A stretch of 64,000 nt of DNA from Anastrepha obliqua (GCF_027943255.1 NC_072896.1:40698501-40762500); one strand, 5' to 3'. Shown: positions 34,952 to 44,799, counted from the stretch's first letter. Program-made: numbers and translations. Notes: generated by a model from the letters alone, not told the origin.

Positions 34952-35729
34952 AACCTATAAACAGAATCGTAGATTCGGTTTATTTGCTGTTTCGATGATG
35001 CCAGACCATAGGTTTTTGACGAGATGGTTTGTAGCAGTCGGAGTTTCTTCACGAGATTAAATTAGAGAACCCCATTGTTTCTTTAGTCGTGGTCCGAATT
35101 TCTGCATTTTACAGTGGAACGGATATGCTGAACAGTTTTCTGTCGGGAGAAGACTTGGCTGTTCAATTGCTTACTTAGTTAAAAATAATACTTGCTGGCC
35201 TGGGTAATTCCCCGCAATTTCAACATGGCGCTAACATGTGATTGCGTTGATTCTTCGTTCTTCGCCACGAGTGTTGGCAACGGGTGGAGTCCCTACACCA
35301 CTTCCTTTAGCGTTAGCTACGGGGAAAATCAACTATTTATACAGTAGTTATTCAGTCGTTGTAGTTCCAGTAGAAAATATTGTACCGCTACCGGAGCGCT
35401 TTCATCAAAGTCGATTAAATAACTGGGTACGTGGATTGGTTGAGCATCTCTACCTCGGGTACCCCCGAGTCTTCCTTTTCATGTCGACCGAGTGACACCT
35501 GCTTGTTTAACCCGTTATATAAATATGGTTCAGGACTAGCCATTAATAGCTAATATTTATTGAAACAATATGCTTCGACTTGTCTTTCTACGTTGGTAGT
35601 TATGGGTCTGGACGTGCCGAACCGACTTATTAAACACATTCAGTTATACAGTTTCAGCTGTCATATCAGGAAGGCGAATGACTTCCAAACATCTTGAGAA
35701 TCGGTCTACATGGTCGGAAAAAGTTGAAA
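34952..35729. other. Presumed Chd1 intron 1; no feature identified
   Basis: Possibly retroelement-derived, but no family could be recognised from the short frames. Confidence 0.35.
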
Positions 35730-35985
35730 CCCTGTCAGTGTAGTGTAAATCACCAGCCGTCTTCGTCTAGCTCATCTAACGGTAGGCCCAGGGAACTTCC
35801 TGCTTGGACATGTTGGGTCCAAAGGGAGATGAGTGGGTTTGATGGTGCATGTGAAGAGGTGGTTAGTACCGTGCGGGGTGCCCTCACATTACCATGGCAG
35901 CCGGTTCTACGTTACCGGAATGGCTCGGGTTTTCCCCGAACAGAGGGCTGAGCCAAAGCAAACTAGCCCTGTCTAGTGTATCATA
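35730..35985 (-). mobile_element. Chimeric LINE-derived retroposon (copy B)
   Basis: Same design as 14062-14405, read on minus. The head ends GGTAACGTAGAACCGGCTGC and is joined to LINE ORF2 tail sequence. A deletion has removed the Cys-rich segment between ATGG and the AGGGCACCCCGCACGG stretch. It ends with the ACTAACC...CATGCACC block, the CGAAGACGGCTGG terminus and a CACTACACTGACAGGG end. No target duplication was identified. Confidence 0.75.
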
Positions 35986-36093
35986 CTCCAAATTAAAACT
36001 CTCTTTGGGTGGCTCATAACTTTGCAACGTTTGTATGCTGTACTACATGTCGCAAGCCGCTATACGTTCTTTTCCAAGCGAAATTTTGTAATT

Positions 36094-36300
36094 AGGTTTT
36101 TTCTAAAAGCGGACGTCCCTTCGCATGCCTGGACAAACGTCCGAGTGTATTTCTGCCATGCAAAAGCTCCACGCAATAAACCAATTACTGTTTTGAAGCG
36201 GTATCAAATTAGATTTTTTAATTTGGGGAACAACATCAATATGCGAATCAAAAATTGGAGGAGGAGCTCAACAAAAATTCTAACAAAGGATATACTACGA
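36094..36300 (+). repeat. Degenerate tRNA-derived SINE
   Basis: Contains TTTTTTCTAAAAGCGGACGT, CCGAGTGTATTTCTGCCATG and GGAGGAGGAGCTCAACAAAA in consensus order, with a rearranged middle. The tRNA head is missing. Confidence 0.65.
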
Positions 36301-36482
36301 TGCGTTTATACAGGGTGGCCCATATAGTTAGTGCTTTTATTCGAAAGAGCAATCATTCTCATTATTTATGGAACACGATTTCACTTATGCTTTGTGGACG
36401 GTTTCTGGGTCTTTGCCACGAAAGTCTTGCTTGATACTCGCCTTAAGGGACTGAATAGTTAATAGATTGTTTGCATAACATC

Positions 36483-36712
36483 CGTCTGTTTTTTTCTAAA
36501 ATTGATCGCTCCTCAGCAGGTATTGACAAACCTCCGAGTGTATTTCTGCGGTGGCAAGGCCCCTCACAAAAATCATCTGTCATTCGGAATCGGCTTAAAA
36601 CTATAGCTCACACCATTTTTGGAATGACATCAAGACGCACACCACAAATAGGAGGAGGAGCTCTATCAAACACTAAATAAAGGGTGTAAGCGTCAATTAA
36701 ATATGTGATATA
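36483..36712 (+). repeat. tRNA-derived SINE, head missing
   Basis: Runs from TTTTTTTCTAAAATTGATCG through CCGAGTGTATTTCTGC and GGAATCGGCTTAAAAC to GACGCACACCACAAATAGG and GTGTAAGCGTCAATTAAATA. It lies beside the gypsy remnant. Confidence 0.8.
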
Positions 36713-37063
36713 TACATAACTCAGGCTGAGGATTTTGCCTATAAGGAGATTTCGAAATTTGTTAGGGACAAAAGGTCGAATACGGTTACCAGAAACAACG
36801 TATGTTAGTCCGGTATAGGTAACGACTGAGTTGAATACAGAGTTCGTTCCCACGACAGTCTGGCTGTGTTCGTAAATGCAACATGACTTGCAGCATAAGC
36901 ATCAGTGGCAACACTGCAAGTTTGACATTTGATACTTCTTATAGAATTTTTGACAATTTGCAAATACGTTTGTTTGCATTTTTGAACGCGTATAATACTA
37001 AAATGGAAATTTTGCTGAATCTAACACTAGACGAAATTTGTGAAATTGAAGTCAAAGAGAAAA

Positions 37064-38155
37064 ATGTTTAGGTACAAATGTTTGTCTTTAAAAAGAAAAA
37101 TACCTAAAAACGAATCGTTTATTAAAACAATAAAGTCGTTTCCCGAGGACATTTTCTATTCCCATTTCAAAATGAATTGGCCCCTTTTAAAGTAAGGTTT
37201 TATAAGTTTTATGAAAATTATAATAATAATTTATAGTTTCACTTTAATTAGGCTTTGGAAAAGTCTTTGACTCCACACTGGGTAACTGCAAGGCTTGGCC
37301 GTGATGGTCATTCGTTAGAGAACTGTCTGTACATGACATTATGGAAGCTATGCAATAGCAGGGTGACGTTCCGACAGCTTTCGGATCGCTTCAACATTGC
37401 AAAAGGAACATCACACCGTGTATTTAACAAAATAATCCAAGCCATTTGTAATCTTAAAAGCGAAATAGAATGGCCATCTGTTGACCGTCAGCAAGAGGTC
37501 ATGACAAATTTTGAAAATAGCAGAGAAAGCCCCTTTCCTTTTGTTATAGGATGTTTAGATGGAACGCATTTTAACATACCTACTCCAAGTGTAGATGCGA
37601 TTAGTTATTATGATCGCAAAGGAAACCACTCAGTATCCATGCAGGTTTGATTTACATGCTTCCACCTCATTATTTTTATCACTTTAATTTATTATCTTCC
37701 AGGCTATATGTGACAGCCAATATCGTTTCCTAGATGTGTTTATTGGATATCCAGGGAGCTGCCACGATGCCAATGTTTGGACAAATGGCCCAATATTTCA
37801 AGCAATAACATCTGGCGAGTTACAGCTGGCACCAAGTGCTGTTATATTGGGGGACTCTGCGTACCCCATATCGCAATTTCTAATGATACCTCACAGAGAC
37901 AATGGGCATCTCAGTAGGGAACAGAAGACTTTCAATGCCCGTTTAAGCTCAACGCGAGTATTTATAGAACAAGCTTTCGGGATTTTTAAGAAAAAGTTTA
38001 AAATTTTAAATTATATTGAAGCTTCGAGCATTAAAGCCACATCTAATGTTATATTCGCTTGCGCTATCTTGCACAATTTTATCATAAATAGGGGAGGTTA
38101 TTTTGAACATATTAACGATACAATAACACATGCCGATATGGAAACCAACAATTAA
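37064..38155 (+). CDS. Harbinger-type DDE transposase
   Basis: The catalytic part is exon 37252-37644 plus exon 37703-38155, joined across a 58-bp GT-AG intron (MQ|AICDSQYRF). Residues matching the DDE_4 triad are Asp in GCLDGTHF, Asp in LGDSAYP and Glu in RVFIEQAFG, so all three are present. A helix-turn-helix-like segment (RQLSDRFNIAKGTSHRVF) precedes them. A likely first exon 37064-37191 encodes MFRYKCLSLKRK...FYSHFKMNWPLLK before a GTAAGG donor. As I read it, its phase does not match the acceptor at 37251, so either one base was lost or the start lies elsewhere. If the catalytic exons alone are translated, the nuclease looks functional. Its partner is the minus-strand SANT protein. Confidence 0.82.
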
Positions 38156-38480
38156 ATCGGAGGAATTCAAGATGCCCCCATTCGCCGTGTTGATTCAGAT
38201 GATATCAATGGAATTGATAGAAGAAACTATTTTACAACTCTGTTTTCATCATAAAAAATTTACTTTAGCTCACCTTCATTTATTTGAATAATTTTTTGAT
38301 TACTTTTTCTGATGAATTTCATTTTAATTTTTATTGTTTTCATTTAAAAGAAAAAACATTTATTTAACTTAACCTAGTTTCAATAAAAAAAATATGGCGA
38401 GCTTCTTACACATATAAAAAATAAAAAGGTACATTTCATTTCTCTACCACAGGCCAACTACTTATCTATTTATATTAACA

Positions 38481-39161
38481 CTATTTTTTTAAATAATCTG
38501 CCAACACCGATTTCATGTCTAGTAGAGCTTTTATTCTTTCTTTTTCTAGCGACAGCTTTTCCCTCTCCAAAGCCATGACCTCGTTATGTCGAACTTCTTC
38601 TTTAACCGCGTCTGCTTCCAAAAACTTTAAAATGTCTTTGTTAGACGTCGCTCGAGGACGAGTGGCTCTCTGACTGCTAGTCGGTGGAGAATCTGGTGGC
38701 TGCTGCTGTTGTTGTGGCTCGTTATTCGAAGTCGTTCGAGTACTGGCGGCCGTTTCAGTGGTAGTCGGTGGAGAATTTGGCGACTCATATTTAGTTCACT
38801 TGAAGATGTGGACGACCTTGACAGTACCAAATCCAAAGAGGCTTGCAAATTTGCTGTTGGAGGAGTCATTGAGTGCCTTGTACCATAAACTTCGTCGAAG
38901 TCCTCAAAATACCTCCAGGATGTAGCTTCTCTACCGGAAGAATTATTTCTTTTTTTAATGCGCTTGTACGTTACCAAGAGATTTAAGAATTTTCTCTGCG
39001 CTGTGGTGCTGTCCAGTCTTATATTGGGATTTACATTTTTAACTTCGGTCACAACTTTCTTCCACAATAAATTTTTTTTCCTTCTACCCGATTTTAACTC
39101 GTCCTCCATATTCAACCGTACTCTCAGCAATAACTGTGTCTCCGCATTACTGAGATTTTCA
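38481..39161 (-). pseudogene. Harbinger Myb/SANT-like DNA-binding protein, frameshifted
   Basis: The minus-strand exon begins after an AATTTTTAG acceptor at 39162. A candidate upstream exon ends at a GTAAGT donor near 39257, giving ATTSDENENLSN across the junction. The SANT/MADF-like trihelix region covers about 38860-39160 (LWKKVVTEVKN, then AQRKFLNLLVTYKRIKK, then WRYFEDFDEVYG). A single-base change near 38790 shifts the frame. Beyond it the continuing frame reads a Ser/Pro/Gln linker and a coiled-coil tail (ALEREKLSLEKERIKALL) to a TAG at 38481-38483. Harbinger transposition usually needs this protein to bring the nuclease to the ends, so this copy is probably not self-sufficient. Confidence 0.78.
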
Positions 39162-39599
39162 CTAAAAATTTAAAAATAATAATTTATACAATTATTATTA
39201 ACATAATTTAACTAAATTTCTATACAAAAATTAAAATAAAACAATTTTGCACTTACTTTTCATCAGACGTCGTAGCTAATGCAGTAAATGCAGTAAACAA
39301 TTTTTTGATAGAAATTATGAGTAACAACTGATAGAATTGTTGTCTTTTTGAACGCTTGATTATTGCAGTGCTGCCATATTGGCATTTCTGAACGTTCTGC
39401 TTGTTATGCAATTGTAGTTTGCGCGTCATGTTGCATTTACGAACACAGCCTCTGTTCTACGTAACCAGAACGACCCGGATTTATATCCGGCCAAGGACTG
39501 TCACTTCAGCAGCATTCCTCGTATATGCACGAGGAATGTTTATGCTGCTACAACAACAACAACTGAGTTGAATACTTGTATTGTTGCTGTGATACAGTG

Positions 39600-40640
39600 A
39601 GTGGAGTGACTTGTTCAAAATGTATGTATCCTAATTCAACAGAGTCGATTCTTGGGGGCAAATCCGGAACTATGTTGCTATTTCCTTGAACGTGGCGAGT
39701 GGTATTTGTGAATTCACTAATATAACTTAATTGCGCTGCAGACGTGAATTAAATTTTTCGCTAAATTTAGTGAATGCAAATAACAATGGCTTGTGATCGC
39801 AGTAAACTTCAAAATCGTGTATTTTATTGAACGATATATTGCCAACGGCTTTGCGTTTGCAGCTGAGTGAACTAATAACGAAGCAGTTGCTAACTGCTCC
39901 TTGTACTGTTTGAAAGCCTGTCTTGAATCTTCAGTCCACGTGTGAGGTATTTTATTGTTTTTCTAATTATTCTGAATTAAAACTTATAATCTTTTTGCGT
40001 TTCAGCTGCATTTCTAATAAAGCGACGGTAGAAATTAATCACTAACATGAATTGTTTTAAGTCTTTCGCTATAGTCGGTTCTTTGAAGGACACTATTTTT
40101 TCCACCTTTTCAGGTAGCGGCATAACACCTTCAGCTGTGACTTCATGACCTAAAAATATTATATTTCTAGGAGCAAATATACATTTTTCAGCGTTAATCC
40201 GATTGTGTGATTATGGACACACAAGCGCTTGAACACGTTTCGAATGTGTTCGATATGCTGTTCGCATAATTTTGATACACTAAAAATTTCGTATATGCAC
40301 GCAGAAGCTTAGTCGAGTCCACTAAGCACTTCATCAATGAATCGTTGAAATATTTGTGACGCATTTCGCACACTAAATGAAATAAAAACATACTCGAATA
40401 AGCCGAATGGGGTTATGATGGCCGTTTTTTGAATATGCGACTCTCCGATTGGGACTTGATGATAAGCTTTGCGTAAGTCGATGGCGCTGAAGATGCGTTT
40501 TCCGTGGAGGATATTTGCAAAACCTTGCAGGTGAGGAATAGAATATTTATCGGGTTTTGTGCGTAAATTCAACTGTCACCGCATGGACGCCAGCCTCCAT
40601 TAGTTTTTGGTACCAAATGCAGCACCGAGGCGTAGTTGAA
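39600..40640 (-). pseudogene. Gypsy reverse transcriptase and RNase H remnant
   Basis: Minus frame 40309-40572 reads NLRTKPDKYSIPHLQGFANI, FSAIDLRKAYHQVPI, TAIITPFGLFEYVFI and QRFIDEVLSGLD, the fingers and palm of a Ty3/gypsy reverse transcriptase. The stretch below 40308 continues HNHTINAEKCIFAP, IIFLGHEVTAEGVMPLPEKV and INFYRRFI, then decays into an RNase H-like region. The YxDD catalytic motif region is damaged. Confidence 0.8.
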
Positions 40641-40770
40641 AGTTTCCACGACAGTCGGTTCTACGTTACCGAAACGACCGGGTTTATATCCGGCCAAGGA
40701 CTGTCACTCCAGCAGCATTCACCGTATGTAAGTATGGGGAATGTTTATGCTGCTACAACAACAACAACAA
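40641..40770 (+). mobile_element. CAA-tailed short retroposon
   Basis: A 130-bp insertion in the gypsy reverse transcriptase gene with a perfect 12-bp duplication GGCGTAGTTGAA (40629-40640 and 40771-40782). It starts AGTTTCCACGACAGTCGG and ends GCTGCTACAACAACAACAAC. It is the best complete copy of the short family: no pol III boxes, no open frame, and a hairpin of CAGCAGCATTC against GAATGTTTATGCTGC before the tail. Confidence 0.9.
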
Positions 40771-41177
40771 GGCGTAGTTGAACTTTGATGGTATAACCGT
40801 CTTGCTTTTGCTGTGAGCGATGTTCTCGTACTTTCGATAAAGTGCATATCATTAGCCCTTCTTTATCTCGCAAAAAGGGTTTATAATCAAGTATTGCTTT
40901 AAACTTAGGTAAAAGAACTGACATTTTTTAAGTTGCATCGATTGTAGTTACTTGGGGTGTAATTGAAGTATCTACTACCTTTGGCAGACGCTCAATTCAA
41001 TGGTGCCTTTACCCGTTTACGTTGGACGTTTACAAGCAAACCATATTCGTTTAAAAACTTTGAAGCCATTATTTATGATGCTCGCTCAGTAAACGTATAA
41101 CATAGTATGTATGTTTGTATCGACGATCCGTTTGTGGCGTAGTATTGTGCATACTCTTCTGTATTGCTTTTGTTATA

Positions 41178-41901
41178 TAGGGCCGTCGAGGTAAATCCGG
41201 AAAACATTTCGAAAGCTCTGGAACAGTAGCGTTAAGTCTAAAACCGCTGATAAAGGGACATATTTTTAGTGTATTGTTCCCTGATTGATATTGGAGTGCC
41301 GGAGTAAGTGCTAGTGAAACGATGAGTCGAGAGCAGGACAGAAGAGCTGCGATACTATAGTCACTTCGCGCCGGAAAAAGCCCTAAAGAGATAATTGAGG
41401 GGTTTGGCTACAAAAAAACGCAAGTTTACGAAATTGAAAAAGTTGCTGGAAGAGAATATGTGTTTCAGCAGGACTCCGCACCTGCTCAAAAGGCAAAGAA
41501 GACTCAGGCTTGGCTCTAGAATAACCTACCCTACCACTGGTCACCAGATTTTTGGCCACCTTCAAGCCCAGACTGCAATCCTCTTGATTATTACGTGTGG
41601 GGCACAGTTGCAGCAAAAGTTACGGGGAAGCCTCATAACACTAAGGACGCTCTGAAGACAACCATCGAGGAAGTGATGACTACAATGGACAAAGAGGAGG
41701 TAGCTCGCGCATGTGGGCGCTTCAAGTCCCGGCTGGAGCAGGTAATTGCACGAGATGGAGGTTACATTGAATAATTTTCAACTAGGATATGTGTACTCAC
41801 ATTATACAAAGTTAAGTTCAAATAAAATTATTTTTGAGTAAATATCCAATAGTTTTGTTTTTAGGTAAGTTCAATATTCCGGATTTACCTCGACGGCCCT
41901 G
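41178..41901 (+). mobile_element. DD37D transposon, internally deleted
   Basis: Inverted ends AGGGCCGTCGAGGTAAATCC with TA on both sides (41176-41177 and 41902-41903). It is 724 bp, inserted in the gypsy remnant. The interior joins a transposase N-terminus (MSREQDRRAAIL, SLRAGKSPKEIIEGFGY) directly to VFQQDSAPAHKAKK, so the middle with the first catalytic Asp is gone. The second and third Asp (QQDSAPAH and NPLDYYVWG) are 37 residues apart, which defines the DD37D group. It reads to a stop after RDGGYIE. Confidence 0.9.
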
Positions 41902-42370
41902 TAGTATAAGTTCCCTTATACAGTAAGTTGATTTTAGTATAGAGTCATCAGCACCTGAGTCTATTAAGAAATCATGCTTGGAAGACGTGCATAGTGTAGG
42001 CGCCTTGAGAACGCACGAATTAGTGTTATGCCTGTAGGTCGAATGAGCATGGTGGAAGATATTTTAGATGCAATCTCCTAATTTTTGATACCGACACAAA
42101 TTATTGTCATCGTTTCTTTCTTTTCCTTTTCGTCTGGTACTGGATAAACGGCCACGCTGCCGATGTAATGGTATTTCTCGACGTATAAACCGGCCAGGTT
42201 CTGCGTTTCAATTGCATTCAGACGAGTGGATAATATGTCTAATTTTTATTGTATTGCATCCAGCGTCCTTTCCAATGGAATAGTTCTTTCCGCACTTTAT
42301 CAGAAACTTCTCAAACTAGGTGGGCGATTTGAGCTAAATCATCTAGTCTGTCTTTTGATGCGACCAGGAT
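41902..42370 (-). pseudogene. Gypsy protease/gag-end remnant
   Basis: The minus frame reads SKHDFLIDSGADDSILKSTY; the DSGAD is the retropepsin active-site motif of LTR retrotransposons. Upstream, 42060-42370 is decayed gag-like sequence without a clear frame. Confidence 0.65.
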
Positions 42371-42389
42371 CCCACGACACTTGGTTCTA

Positions 42390-43989
42390 CAGTTGTGCTC
42401 ATAGAATTAGGCCACTCGTATGACCAAACCAACGTGGCATGGTAATTCATTGAAACAAGGCAAATAAAAACAACAATTACCATTTTAAGAAAGGAAATTA
42501 GTTTTATTTAATTGTTTTAACTTACAAATATGCAACAAAGTACGCATTAAAAAAATAAAATACAAATATCTTCATGATGATGAAATTTTAGTGCTCATGT
42601 AATTAAGCCCCCTGTGAGAAAGTTGTTGTAGTTAAAGGAAATTCGACATTAACGTGTCAAAAACTAACCAAAGCTAGATTAGTATTTTGTTGGGAAACCC
42701 TTTTTCAAAATAACTTCCCTACAGCGACTGCTCATTGTTCGGACTAGTGTCTTGCATTGGTCCGGTGTATTTTTACCCCATTACTCGTGTATCATTGCCC
42801 ACAATGTTGCTTTATTACACGGTTTTCTAGCAGAAACTGACCTTTTAATAATGCCCCATATATTTTCAATGGGGTTCAAGTCGGGGCTTTGAGCCGGCCA
42901 CTCCAAACAATTTATTTTCTTTGCCACAAACCAGTCCTTAACAACTCTGGAGCAGTGCTTGGGGTTGTTATCTTGCTGAAAAATCCAAGCTAACGGCAGA
43001 TCATCAGCATAGTCGCCATCCAAATGTTCCGCAAGGATATCTTTGTGCATAACACCTGTCATTTTTCCATCTATTTTAACAATTGGGCCTACGCCAGATG
43101 CGTTAAAACATCCCCACACCATTACAGAAGACCCCCGTGTTTCACAGTCTTCTTAGTATACCTTGGACTTAACTCAGTTAATGGGGGTCGCCTTACATAG
43201 GGTCTGCAATCGTTTCCAAATACATTGAATTTGGATTCATCGCTCCATACCACTAGATCCCAGAATTTTGCGTCTTTCTGTTGGTGCTGCTTCGCAAAGC
43301 TAAGTCTTCTTGCAATGTTTTTTTGGACACGTTAGGTTTCCTTCGTGCGATACGCCCATTTGAAACTTTTACGTTATGGTACTCCTCCATTCGAGTCCTT
43401 ATTTCAGTAGAAGTCAAAAAAGGATCCACCTTACTCATGTGAACAATTTTTCTGTCATCGTAACACGTGGTCTTTCTTGGCTTTTTACGCGGCAAATTCT
43501 CAAAACTCTTTTGTTTTGAAATGTTTGAGTGCATTCTTAACTCTTCCTCTCGAAAAAGTCAGAAGCTCTGCTACTTTTGTAACGTTTTTATGCTTTTGAA
43601 AGCATTCCCATATAATTTTTCTTTCCTGAGGAGTTGAACTCTTATTTTTCCCCATACTGACGAAAAAATTATTTAAATTATCCGAAAACCCGTTCAAAAT
43701 AACTTAAAAGTAACTACTTTGTGCTTTACTTTTATAATAAATTATTATCTTCTTTACTTAACCTGCACTGGCTTAATTCTGTGAGCAAACGTGGCTTTAC
43801 GTATTTTGATACTATTCTGAACTTTACCCAAATGCATTGTTAACTTTTGTTTTTGTTTGTCTCCTTATTTTCGTCATAGGTAACAGTTCTTAATTTTATT
43901 ACCGTTATGCAAAAGCTTGGTTTATATATGTTGTGTTTTTGTTAAATCCACATGCTCTATGTAGTGGCCTAATTGTAGGAGCACAAGTG
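42390..43989 (-). mobile_element. Tc1-like transposon with IR/DR-type ends
   Basis: A 1600-bp element with TA on both sides (42388-42389 and 43990-43991). The outer ends are CAGTTGTGCTCATAGAATTA and, inverted, CACTTGTGCTCCTACAATTA. A related inner motif (GCTCATGTAATTAAGCC near 42594 and an inverted GCTCACAGAATTAAGCC near 43770) makes an inverted-repeat/direct-repeat arrangement as in Sleeping Beauty-type Tc1 elements. It encodes a decayed transposase. Confidence 0.87.
42781..43697 (-). pseudogene. Tc1-like (DD34E) transposase
   Basis: Three minus-strand pieces. 43500-43697 is the first helix-turn-helix part (MGKNKSSTPQERK, then VTKVAELLTFSRGRVKNAL). 43253-43534 is the second (TEIRTRMEEYHNVKVSNGRI). 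42781-43122 is the catalytic end, with FQQDNNPKH for Asp 2 and SPDLNPIENIWG for the third acidic residue (Glu). The Asp 1 block around 43130-43250 is partly readable, and the frames are broken at the junctions. Length is typical of Tc1 (about 340 residues). Confidence 0.85.
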
Positions 43990-44058
43990 TATGTTACCGA
44001 AAGGACCCGCATTTATATCGACTATGTATGGGGAATATTTTTGCTGCTACAACAACAT

Positions 44059-44216
44059 AAATCGCCCACTAGGCTTAAGCACATGGACGCGCTACTAATG
44101 CAGGCGAATGAACAAATATAACCTTTTGCATAGTTTGCTTCTCTTCCATTTGATAATTCGTTATGATAAGGATCCGCAAAGTCGACTGCGCTCCACTAGA
44201 AGGAATACGCAAACGT
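44059..44216. other. Retroelement-derived spacer, unidentified
   Basis: Begins AAATCGCCCACTAG, which is the near-perfect inverse of 42316-42330. No other feature. Confidence 0.3.
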
Positions 44217-44600
44217 GCCCTCGACAGTCGGTTCTACTTAACCGGATTGACCCGGATTTATATCCGGTCAAGGACTGCCACTTCAGCAGAATTCCCCGTA
44301 TACTTTCTGCTCAAATATGAACGAGACGTTATCAATAAAACGGTCCGCGGATGACATATGGCAAAAATAAATTTTTTGTTTTTTGGTAGGACTGTTATAA
44401 GCTTACATGGGAAATTTCAGCGTGATATGTTACATAGTTTGTTTTCTGTGCTACTGTAAAAAAGTCAAGCTACCAAAAAACAAAAAATTTATTGTATTTT
44501 TGCTATATGTCATCCGCGGACCGTTTTATTGATAACGTCTCGTTCATATTTGAGCAGAAGGTATGTATGGGGAATGTTTATGCTGCTACAACAACAACAA
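44217..44600 (+). mobile_element. CAA-tailed short retroposon split by a foldback element
   Basis: The head (44217-44300) reads CGACAGTCGGTTCTAC...GACCCGGATTTATATCCGG and CCACTTCAGCAGAATTCCCC. The tail (44561-44600) reads GTATGTATGGGGAATGTTTA, then TGCTGCTACAACAACAACAA. Joining across the insert restores CCCCGTATGTATGGGG, the family hairpin. Confidence 0.88.
44301..44560. mobile_element. Foldback MITE with 90-bp arms
   Basis: A 260-bp insertion made of two nearly perfect inverted arms (44301-44390 and 44471-44560; outer end TACTTTCTGCTCAAATATG) around an 80-bp loop. The flanks GTA/GTA (44298-44300 and 44561-44563) fit a 3-bp GTA or a 2-bp TA duplication. No coding capacity. Confidence 0.9.
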
Positions 44601-44799
44601 GGAGAGTGCAAAATTGACACGGTTTCATAGCAAATCTCCCATAGATCCACGAAACACTTCAAACGCCCATCAACGGAGAGAATGTCTTTTCATCAAGGCA
44701 TGGTTAAAAGCGCAGGAGGTTATTTTTAAGCTGTATCGGCTTTTTTTCTCTGCAATGAGAAACTTCTTATCTCAATTCTGAAAGTATTGAAGAATCGTA

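Larger units (their letters stand above)
36862..39450 (+). mobile_element. PIF/Harbinger transposon, nearly intact
   Basis: A 2589-bp element with perfect 26-bp terminal inverted repeats beginning GGCTGTGTTCGTAAATGCAA and a 3-bp target duplication TCT (36859-36861 and 39451-39453). It has the two convergent genes of autonomous Harbinger elements: a DDE nuclease on plus and a Myb/SANT-like DNA-binding protein on minus. Both ends are perfect, so the insertion looks young. Confidence 0.93.
36839..39561 (+). mobile_element. CAA-tailed short retroposon hosting Harbinger
   Basis: Flanked by the 14-bp duplication ACTGAGTTGAATAC (36825-36838 and 39562-39575). Its own sequence is 36839-36861 plus 39451-39561, about 134 bp. 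It begins near CCCACGACAG, carries ACCCGGATTTATATCCGGCC, then CAGCAGCATTCC...GGAATG as a hairpin, and ends TGCTACAACAACAACA. The Harbinger element at 36862-39450 sits inside. Confidence 0.88.
36735..42370 (-). mobile_element. Ty3/gypsy retrotransposon remnant split by insertions
   Basis: Minus-strand pieces in gypsy pol order from right to left: protease (about 41905-42000), reverse transcriptase (about 40300-40620), later RT and RNase H (about 39600-40300) and an integrase zinc-domain edge (36735-36824, RPFVPNKFRN). Intervening DNA consists of later insertions: 41178-41901, 40641-40770 and 36839-39561. LTRs were not found. All frames carry stops or shifts. Confidence 0.75.
42371..44058 (+). 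mobile_element. CAA-tailed short retroposon split by a Tc1-like element
   Basis: CCCACGACACTTGGTTC at 42371-42387 and ATGTTACCGAAAGGACCCGC at 43991-44010 join across the inserted element into the head of the short family. The copy then has an internal deletion, continues GGGGAATATTTTTGCTGC and ends with CTACAACAACATAAA. No target duplication was found for the retroposon itself. Confidence 0.78.

Noticed and set aside
36313..36340. CAGGGTGGCCCATATAG as the end of another rosa-like element
   Set aside because: Only the first few bases match; no partner end or transposase sequence follows.
37237..37251. Earlier acceptor for the Harbinger transposase exon
   Set aside because: Using TTATAG before 37237 puts TAG in frame before the catalytic exon.
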